Shown: positions 58,156 through 64,000 of the stretch, in pieces | Numbering within the stretch: position 1 is the stretch's first letter | Layout: each line of letters opens with the position of its first letter | NCBI GenBank assembly: GCA_041920505.1 | Contig: JBHGXV010000049.1 | Location: 62,001 to 126,000 of the forward strand | Origin: JBHGXV01 sp041920505 | Lineage (GTDB): Bacteria; Bacillota; Bacilli; Brevibacillales; Brevibacillaceae | Direction: 5' to 3' | DNA length: 64,000 nucleotides | Notes under the pieces: generated by a model | Told to the model about the DNA's origin: nothing | What the model saw: the letters and a program-made list of their open reading frames with translations, nothing else | Database searches by the model: none | Made by a program: the position numbers and the translations under genes

Positions 58156-58475
58156 ACGTCCGCTCCCAGTTGCTTCACGTCCACGCCGAGCGCTTCGGCA
58201 AACCCGAGGACGCGCAGGATGTCGTAGATGTCCTCCTGCACGTTGACGATCTCCACGTGTTTCCCGCTGGCGAGCAGATCTTTGGTGGTGTAGAACAGGT
58301 TGCCGATGCCCGCCGAGTCAATGAACGTCACCTCGGTAAAATCAAGGGTGACGGACTGGTTGCGCTCTCCCACAGAGCGAAGCAGACTGCCTACGGTTTT
58401 GCCCACAGCCATGTCCAATTCACCTGTCAAAAAAATCGTGGCCTGCTGTTCGTTTTCGGTTACCTGGTAACTCAT
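58152..58475 (-). CDS. STAS-domain anti-anti-sigma factor-like protein
   Basis: A 107-residue SpoIIAA/RsbV-type protein. The phospho-acceptor Ser is in VTFIDSAGIGNLFY near residue 54. The start ATG at 58475 is preceded by GGAGAGC. Probably dephosphorylated by the PP2C protein and phosphorylated by the HATPase protein encoded just upstream, which together would form a partner switch. No sigma factor is next to it. Confidence 0.88.
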   Translation of the reverse strand: MSYQVTENEQQATIFLTGELDMAVGKTVGSLLRSVGERNQSVTLDFTEVTFIDSAGIGNLFYTTKDLLASGKHVEIVNVQEDIYDILRVLGFAEALGVDVKQLGADV

Positions 58476-58564
58476 CTCCAAAGCTCTCCTCTCACGGCGA
58501 TTCCACCGGAAGTACCGCTCAACAGTTGCTTCCCTTTCTCGTTTTTTCCCGCAAACCGGCGGGA

Positions 58565-59812
58565 TTAAACCTGGTCTTCGCGAAACGTAAGTTCCAGCAC
58601 GATTTTGGTGCCGTCGGGTGAACTGTTCAGAAAGATCTTGTCGGCGTAGGCCATCATCAGATGAAAGCCCGCCCCCAGCGAGTCGCGCGTCGAATAGCCG
58701 TTGACCAGCATCGCCTGCGGCAACTGGGACAGGCGGATGCCCGCTCCCTTGTCGCACAGCAGGACGCGGCAGATGCGCTCTTCCCTGGACAGATAGACGT
58801 CGGCGTTGCCGTCGCAGCCGTGCGTCAGCGCGTTGGTCGCCGCTTCGCTGACCGCCACGAGGAAGTGCGTGAGCCTGCGTTTGGAGATGCCAAACGGAGA
58901 CAGGACATCACGCAACGACTGCCGCAGACGGGCAAAATCGGCCGGTTGCCGGATCGGCTGGGTCAACATCCGCTCGTGGCTGCGGATCAAGAGGTACAGC
59001 TCGTCGTCTGGCAACAACATCAATCTGCCCTTGGTGACGATCGACAAGAGGTTTTTGTAACAGTTCCACTCGTGCCACTTCCGACTGCGTTCGGCGGCGA
59101 TCGCCTGGCTCACGTCGATCATCGCGATCCCGCAATCGCCGCCTGACAGCGGCAGCACATGCACATCCATCACCTTTTCCCGCGAGTCCGACACCCATTG
59201 CTCGCGAACCGGCTGAAAGGCCGAAATCGCGCGTGTGATCAGCGGGTCCAGTTGGCGCCGAAACTCGTCCTCCAGCGCGAAGTCACCCAGCGGGCACAGC
59301 CGCCCCTTTTGCCAGAGGAAGATCCGCACATCCCTGATCTGTTGCAGGACGGGCAGGTTGTCCACTTCGCGCCTAATCCGCTCCCGCTCTCGTGCCTCCC
59401 GTTCGTCCGGCGCGGCGAACACAACCGCCGCCTCCAGTTCGTCGGTCAAACGCCAACGGTAAAACGGGTGGAGCATCAGCCGCTCAAACGCCTCTTCCCT
59501 GCAAAGCACTTTCTCAATCTCCATGACGACAAAACAACGCTCCTGCTTGTCGGCGACGGTCGAAGCGAGAATGCGACAATCGCTGTCCACCTCCACTTCA
59601 TACCGTCCCGGCGGGAAGGCTTCGGCCGGGATCACGCCAATCGCCTGGCGGCTCACCGCAACCAACTCCCCCGCGTACGACGTTTCGCTTAGGAGATTCA
59701 TCAGGCGAATCCGGCGGGGCGGAATCACTTTACAGGCTGTTTCGCCCGCCGGCAGTTGGCCGGTGCAGAGACTGCACGACGGGTTGTCCGGGCACTGGTC
59801 ACACAGATGCAT
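58565..59812 (-). CDS. RsbW/SpoIIAB-like ATPase with N-terminal Cys cluster
   Basis: A 415-residue protein, much longer than SpoIIAB (about 145). It starts with a Cys cluster MHLCDQCPDNPSCSLC (CxxC, five residues, CxxC), which could bind zinc or an iron-sulfur cluster. Residues about 30-115 resemble a PilZ-like barrel (RRIRLMNLLSETSYAG, VSRQAIGVI), a weak call. The middle (about 120-270) is unknown. The C-terminal HATPase domain (about 300-412) has the N-box EAATNALTHGCDGNAD and G1 CDKGAGIRLSQL. It overlaps the PP2C gene by 14 bases. Likely the kinase of the STAS protein 89 bases downstream. Confidence 0.8.
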   Translation of the reverse strand: MHLCDQCPDNPSCSLCTGQLPAGETACKVIPPRRIRLMNLLSETSYAGELVAVSRQAIGVIPAEAFPPGRYEVEVDSDCRILASTVADKQERCFVVMEIEKVLCREEAFERLMLHPFYRWRLTDELEAAVVFAAPDEREARERERIRREVDNLPVLQQIRDVRIFLWQKGRLCPLGDFALEDEFRRQLDPLITRAISAFQPVREQWVSDSREKVMDVHVLPLSGGDCGIAMIDVSQAIAAERSRKWHEWNCYKNLLSIVTKGRLMLLPDDELYLLIRSHERMLTQPIRQPADFARLRQSLRDVLSPFGISKRRLTHFLVAVSEAATNALTHGCDGNADVYLSREERICRVLLCDKGAGIRLSQLPQAMLVNGYSTRDSLGAGFHLMMAYADKIFLNSSPDGTKIVLELTFREDQV

Positions 59813-61985
59813 CTATCATCCGCCTTTCCCTTGACGAGGGGTTACACGTCACATGTAGAATCAGTACGGAAATGTCATCCGCCTGCGGAGAGCTTCGCTT
59901 TTTCTCCCAAATCTGCTGTTCCACCTCACCAAGCGGATCGAAAACGGCCTGACCGCCGGGAAACGCCGCCTGGGCAAACCCGTTCAGCCACTCGTCGACA
60001 TCGAGCGGTTCGCGTCCCCGTCCCAGCTCCATCAGTCCGTCCGTGTACATCAACAGCAAAAAATCCTCGGTAACGCGCCATTCGTCAAGCGGATAGCGGG
60101 CGTTAGGCGACAGCCCCAGCCCGATGCCGCGTCTTGTCGGCAACTCCATCCGCCGCGACCGCGACAGGTACAGCGGGCTGGGGTGACCGGCCCGGCTGAA
60201 TCTGAGCATGCCCTCCTCTTTATCGAAAACGACGACGAGAATGGTCACGAACGAACGGGTCTTCACCAGATCGTCGTACAGCAGTTGGTTGAGTCGGGAC
60301 AAGATCTCGTCCGGCGACGTACAGGTCTGGATGACCGCGCGAAACGAACTGCGCAACCCCGTGGTCAACAGGCTGGCGGGAATGCCGTGTCCGGAGATGT
60401 CAGCCACCAGAAAGACGGTGTAGCGGTCGTCCAAGACGACGAAATCGACATAATCGCCGCCCACGTACATAGCCGGGATGTACACGGCCTTGGCCTCGAC
60501 GTGAGGCAGGGTCAGCCTCCCCCGGGGAATCAGCGAAAACTGGATTTTGGACGCAAGTTCCATCTCTTGTTCCATCAGGCGGATTTCCATCGACTGCTGT
60601 CCCTGCACGCAACGTTGGAACAACCAGCATATCTGCAAGGCCAGCAAATGGTAAAACGGCTCCGCCTCATTCGACCACTCCCGCCTGGCCGACACGCACT
60701 CCACGACGACATAGCGCGGGGCGAGCGGCGTGTCCTGTTTGTTGTCCACCACGTAGCGGAACACTTCGGGCGTCTGGCCGATCAGCTTGGCCTCGTCACC
60801 GCGCACGGTGGCGTAGTAGATCATGCCGTCCGCCGATTGCAGCGAAACTCGCAAATAGGCAAGCTCTTTCACGATGGAATACCAAATATCCACAAACCCT
60901 TCCATGATTTGTTGGAGATTCTCGTAGGTGACGTCCTGCATGCTGTACTCGCTGCTTTTGAGCAGCAGCTTCTCGTAGTTTTGCTTTTCCGCAAGCAGCC
61001 GGGAAAAATCTTCGTTCTGCTTGCGCATCTGCCGGGTGCTCTCTTCGAAATGCTTTTCCAGATTGCGGGACAGATAAAAGACTTCCTCGCGCACCTGCCG
61101 GTTTTGCACCTTGGTCAACACCCACTTGGCGGCGGCGATCAGCAGAAACACGCCCATACCCAGACGGTAGGACTGCGGCAGATCGGGCGTCCAGGCGGTC
61201 AGCACGGCGGCGAGAAGCATCCACAAGATCGTCAGGTTTTCATCGCGGAGAGCAAATTCCAACTTTTCGTAAAAATACTCATATTCATCCATCACATCCA
61301 CTTTCTCTTCCTGCCGACGCGCCTGGTACAGCGAAAAGAGAATCAAGGCAAACGAGGCACAGACCAAAACAAAGGCAAGCCAGACCGGCAAGCGCTGGGC
61401 CGTGGCGTCCAGCAACAAAAAGCCGATACACCCGAACAACAGCAGATTCCCGTTTTGCGTCCCCGCGTGGCGCCAGTTGGTGATGACGAGGGCCCCGCCC
61501 ATGCCGGCCAGGTAGAGGTCGGTCTGGATGCGCAAGAGCAGTTGCAATCGCTCTTTCTCCTCCGGATGCTCCCAGATGGTGACAGCGATGACGAAGTAGA
61601 GGATCGCAAGCAACAGCAGATCCATCACGGTCTTCCACCGGTCGAAGTAGAGATGCGGCGCCAGCGGAAACGAGCGAAACGCCAGCAGGAAAAAGAAAGA
61701 ATACAAGAAGGTAATCACAAACGCTCCCCATTGGTAACCGGGGTGTTCGTTCATCCCGAACAACAGGCCGATGCCCCAGCAAAAAAACGCGAAGCCGAGC
61801 AAACAGGACAGGTCGTGCCACCGCTTGTACGTCACCAGATGGCGCGAGGTCAAGAACAGGCACAGGGAAATCAGCATGGCCACTCCGTACAATGCTTGCA
61901 ATACCACTCCATCACCCGCTTTTTGAAGAAACCATTCACCGATGTATTTCCCCGCCCGGCCCTGATCAAAACCCTCACCGCCCAT
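59799..61985 (-). CDS. Membrane PP2C-type (SpoIIE/RsbU-like) serine phosphatase
   Basis: About 728 residues. The N-terminal 320 residues hold about nine membrane helices (VAMLISLCLFL, LLLLAILYFVIAVTIW, WLAFVLVCASFALIL and others), then a coiled coil (LEKHFEESTRQMRKQNEDFS), a GAF-like region, and a C-terminal SpoIIE-type PP2C domain with all metal acids: YVGGDYVDF, VADISGHGIPASL, MYTDGLMEL and QADDISVL. The start is uncertain: ATG 61994 and 61985 fall in or beside the T-run of a terminator, while TTG 61901 has GGAG five bases upstream. Likely the phosphatase that dephosphorylates the STAS protein. Confidence 0.88.
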   Translation of the reverse strand: MGGEGFDQGRAGKYIGEWFLQKAGDGVVLQALYGVAMLISLCLFLTSRHLVTYKRWHDLSCLLGFAFFCWGIGLLFGMNEHPGYQWGAFVITFLYSFFFLLAFRSFPLAPHLYFDRWKTVMDLLLLAILYFVIAVTIWEHPEEKERLQLLLRIQTDLYLAGMGGALVITNWRHAGTQNGNLLLFGCIGFLLLDATAQRLPVWLAFVLVCASFALILFSLYQARRQEEKVDVMDEYEYFYEKLEFALRDENLTILWMLLAAVLTAWTPDLPQSYRLGMGVFLLIAAAKWVLTKVQNRQVREEVFYLSRNLEKHFEESTRQMRKQNEDFSRLLAEKQNYEKLLLKSSEYSMQDVTYENLQQIMEGFVDIWYSIVKELAYLRVSLQSADGMIYYATVRGDEAKLIGQTPEVFRYVVDNKQDTPLAPRYVVVECVSARREWSNEAEPFYHLLALQICWLFQRCVQGQQSMEIRLMEQEMELASKIQFSLIPRGRLTLPHVEAKAVYIPAMYVGGDYVDFVVLDDRYTVFLVADISGHGIPASLLTTGLRSSFRAVIQTCTSPDEILSRLNQLLYDDLVKTRSFVTILVVVFDKEEGMLRFSRAGHPSPLYLSRSRRMELPTRRGIGLGLSPNARYPLDEWRVTEDFLLLMYTDGLMELGRGREPLDVDEWLNGFAQAAFPGGQAVFDPLGEVEQQIWEKKRSSPQADDISVLILHVTCNPSSRERRMIDASV

Positions 61986-62019
61986 AAAAAACATCCGGCA
62001 CCAGTAAACGTTACGCCGG
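61986..62019 (-). terminator. Terminator after the ABC transporter genes
   Basis: Five-bp stem CCGGC/GCCGG with a 15-base loop, then ATGTTTTTT on the minus strand. Its tail includes the first possible start codons of the PP2C gene. Confidence 0.55.
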
Positions 62020-62027
62020 GTGCACCA

Positions 62028-62693
62028 TCAAGGAACCAGCCTCCCCCGCGCCAGCCGAATGATCCGTCCGGTCTGTGCCGCCAGCCCCAGGTCGTGCGTC
62101 ACCATCAGGATGGTACATCCCTCGGCGTGAATCTCGTGAAACAGGCGCATGATCATCTCGGCGTTTTCCTGATCCAGCGCGCCGGTAGGTTCGTCGGCCA
62201 AAAGCAGGACCGGCCGGTTCATCAAGGCGCGAGCCAGGGCGACCCGCCGCTGCTCACCGCCGCTCAACTGAAACGGCAGATGGTCTGCCTTCTCTATGAG
62301 TCCCACCCGCTCAAGCAGTTCGCGTCCGTAAGCCTCGTCTTTTGCCTCCCAGCGCCCTTGCACGGTTTTCGGCAAGATCACGTTCTCCAGCGCGGTCAAG
62401 GTGGGCACCAGGCTGGGAAACTGGAAGACAAACCCGCACTTCTGCGCGCGAATCGCCGTCCGCTCCGCTTCCCTGGCCTGTCCCATCGGCTGGCCGTCCA
62501 GCCACAACTCCCCTGATGTCGGCCGATCCAGCAACCCGGCAATCGCGAGAAACGTCGACTTGCCGCTGCCGGACGGACCGACGACGGAGACGAACTCGCC
62601 CTGTTCGATGGTGGCGCTGACGTCTTCCAGCGCGTGCACGTACCGTTCCCAGCCCAGTTGATAGCGCTTGCCGATCTGCTCCATGCGAATCAT
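62028..62693 (-). CDS. ABC transporter ATP-binding protein (MacB/LolD type)
   Basis: A 221-residue ATPase. Walker A GPSGSGKSTFLAIAG, Q-loop FVFQFPSLVPTLTALENV, signature LSGGEQRRVALARALMN, Walker B LLLADEPTGALDQ and His in MVTHDLGLAA. The form is typical of MacB/FtsE-class importers of mechanical force rather than solute uptake. It lies three bases after its permease. Confidence 0.94.
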   Translation of the reverse strand: MIRMEQIGKRYQLGWERYVHALEDVSATIEQGEFVSVVGPSGSGKSTFLAIAGLLDRPTSGELWLDGQPMGQAREAERTAIRAQKCGFVFQFPSLVPTLTALENVILPKTVQGRWEAKDEAYGRELLERVGLIEKADHLPFQLSGGEQRRVALARALMNRPVLLLADEPTGALDQENAEMIMRLFHEIHAEGCTILMVTHDLGLAAQTGRIIRLARGRLVP

Positions 62694-62696
62694 GCC

Positions 62697-63905
62697 CTAC
62701 TCCCCCTCGCGAATCGCTTCGTACGGTTCCAGCTTCAGAGCGCTGCGGATCGGAACAAAGGCGGCGACCAGCGCGATCAGAACGGTGACGGCTGTGACCG
62801 CAAGCCCGAGCCCGAGTCCCGACAGCCAGTCAGGAAACAACAGCGGCAGCTTCACCATCTGCAGGATCAGCACGCGGTTGTCGTAGAGCGCGGCACAGGC
62901 GAGCAGCGCCCCGACCGCGCCGCCGATGCCTGAGGCCAGTCCCGCCTCTGTCAACAGCAAGCGGTACGTGGTGGCCTTGGACGCGCCCATCGCGCGAATC
63001 ATCCCGATCTCCTTGCTCCGCTCGCTGATAATCGCCGAAAACATCGTCGCCACCTGCATCCCGCTCATCAGGATCATCAGGCCGATCATCAGATAACTGA
63101 GCAGCTTGACCGGAAACAACTGATGGACCAGCGTCTCCTTAAGCCCGCTGCCCTTGACGACGTCGACCGGCAACTCCATCCGCTCGATCTGCCGTTTGAC
63201 GAATTCTTCCGTGCCCGGCTTGGTTTTCACCAGCACGATGGAAATCGCGTCAGGCGGCACCTGGAGCGTGCTGTTTTGCCGTTTGATCAGTTCGCGCGCC
63301 GTGTCCAGCCGCATGAAAATCGTCTTGTCGGCGCCCATGCCGGTGGGAAACAGAACGTTTTGCACCTGAAACGTCTCGTTGAACAACACCACTTTTTCCT
63401 GGATCGCGCCCACATCGTAGTGGTACAAGAAGTTTTCGCCTCCCGCATCGGAGCCGATCAAGAGCTGACGCGGACCAAACGGGCGGTCGGCCGCCATCCA
63501 CGGTTTGAGCGTGAAATCCTTGTCCGGATCGAACGCGACAATGGGAAAATCTCCGGTCACCTGGCAGCAGACAGTCCGCACCGTCTCCAGGTACAACTGC
63601 GGCGCCGCCTGTTCCACCTCGGGAATCTCCGAAATCTTGCCGAGTATCGCGTCACTCATGTAAAACTTGGTGGGCATGCCGGAGATGATCATTTCCCCCG
63701 CCTGCGCCCCGAAGCCTTTGGGCACAATCAACAGGTCGGCACCCAGCCGGGCGCTCGATGCGGTCACGCTCCGTTCCATCGAATATAGAAAAAAGTAGCT
63801 CGCAAACAACAAAAACGCGGTGATGGCCGCGCTCATCCCCAAAAGGACCGTGCGCGACGGTTTGCGTTTCAAGTTGCGCCAAGCTACTGCGGTCAGTCTG
63901 CGCAT
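62697..63905 (-). CDS. ABC transporter permease (FtsX/MacB family)
   Basis: A 402-residue permease with one N-terminal helix, a large external domain (about 45-270) and three C-terminal helices (LLSYLMIGLMILMSGMQVAT, LLACAALYDNRVLIL region, LAVTAVTVLIALVAAFVPI). It has the FtsX signature ERSKEIGMIRAMGASKATTY. The external domain contains a Cys pair (RTVCCQVTGDF). Substrate unknown. Start ATG follows GGAGG. Confidence 0.93.
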   Translation of the reverse strand: MRRLTAVAWRNLKRKPSRTVLLGMSAAITAFLLFASYFFLYSMERSVTASSARLGADLLIVPKGFGAQAGEMIISGMPTKFYMSDAILGKISEIPEVEQAAPQLYLETVRTVCCQVTGDFPIVAFDPDKDFTLKPWMAADRPFGPRQLLIGSDAGGENFLYHYDVGAIQEKVVLFNETFQVQNVLFPTGMGADKTIFMRLDTARELIKRQNSTLQVPPDAISIVLVKTKPGTEEFVKRQIERMELPVDVVKGSGLKETLVHQLFPVKLLSYLMIGLMILMSGMQVATMFSAIISERSKEIGMIRAMGASKATTYRLLLTEAGLASGIGGAVGALLACAALYDNRVLILQMVKLPLLFPDWLSGLGLGLAVTAVTVLIALVAAFVPIRSALKLEPYEAIREGE

Positions 63906-63938
63906 GCGTTTTTCCTCCAGATGTCAGATGCTTATTGG

Positions 63939-64000
63939 CTAATAACGGCGCATCAGCACACGGATGACGAAGATGGACAGCCCGGTCAAGACACTGAACC
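63939..64000 (-). CDS. 3' end of a further gene, probably membrane protein (partial)
   Basis: Only the last 19 codons are inside the window, ending SIFVIRVLMRRY with TAG at 63941-63939. The end is hydrophobic then basic, as at the end of a membrane helix. It precedes the permease by 33 bases and is likely cotranscribed. Identity cannot be given. Confidence 0.5.
   Translation of the reverse strand, partial: FSVLTGLSIFVIRVLMRRY

Noticed and set aside
60183..62516. 777-codon plus-strand ORF opposite the PP2C and ABC genes
   Set aside because: Antisense to clear domains on the other strand; composition is that of a shadow.
1..64000. CRISPR arrays, tRNA or rRNA genes, phage genes
   Set aside because: I looked for regularly spaced direct repeats, cloverleaf ends and phage structural genes on both strands and saw none.

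Overview
The window reads as one chromosomal segment of a GC-rich, endospore-forming Bacillota (Bacillales). The evidence is the sporulation genes (safA, cotS-type kinase, spo0B, spoIVFA, spoIVFB, a spoIIB-like gene), an aa3-type quinol oxidase, a valS T-box, N-terminally extended L27 with its protease Prp, and an order close to the B. subtilis block valS-folC-[comC]-spoIIB-maf-radC-mreBCD-minCD-spoIVFAB-rplU-prp-rpmA-spo0B-obg-pheB-pheA. I cannot name the genus. Nearly everything is on the minus strand; only a three-gene minor-pilin operon (45128-48156) is on the plus strand.

Layout by position. 1-3068: the 5' part of a DeoR-type repressor with candidate operators, a small unknown gene, and a spore-coat pair (safA then a CotS-type kinase, overlapping at ATGA). 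3191-8007: quinol oxidase operon qoxABCD plus ctaB. 8370-14085: amino-acid operon pheB-hom-thrC-thrB-pheA, then ilvE with its own promoter. 14350-14789: a wrecked TipA-type MerR regulator. 14989-20368: PilZ-like gene, obg, spo0B, rpmA, prp, rplU and the RNase G gene. 20449-22411: spoIVFB, spoIVFA and a cold-shock gene with an elaborate leader. 22650-32142: cell-shape and division genes (rodA, minD, minC, PBP2, mreD, mreC, mreB), radC, maf and a DUF4321 gene.

32313-44800 holds a type IV pilus cluster where B. subtilis has comC: an acidic membrane protein, a VanW/G5 protein, pilB, pilT, pilC, a major pilin, pilD, pilM, pilN and pilO, followed by a SpoIIB-like gene split by an in-frame amber codon. 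A 341-bp MITE-like insertion lies between the pilin and pilD. Divergently, 45128-48156 encodes three minor pilins, the last with a beta-helix-like body, and converges on a 1314-residue secreted VWA/Ig protein (48214-52158). This resembles the pilV-pilW-pilX-pilY1 arrangement, so the VWA protein is a candidate pilus-tip adhesin. The MshEN-type N-terminus of PilB suggests cyclic-di-GMP control.

52324-64000: murC, folC, valS with a complete T-box leader (GUC specifier), a three-gene partner-switching module (membrane PP2C phosphatase, HATPase protein with an N-terminal Cys cluster, STAS protein), and an ABC transporter (ATPase, permease, and the tail of a further gene cut by the window edge).

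The points most worth a second look are the cold-shock leader with two competing pairing partners, the pilus/VWA locus, the amber-split SpoIIB-like gene, the MITE-like insertion that duplicated part of a terminator, and the partner-switching module with no sigma factor beside it. All statements rest on reading the sequence; no database search was possible.
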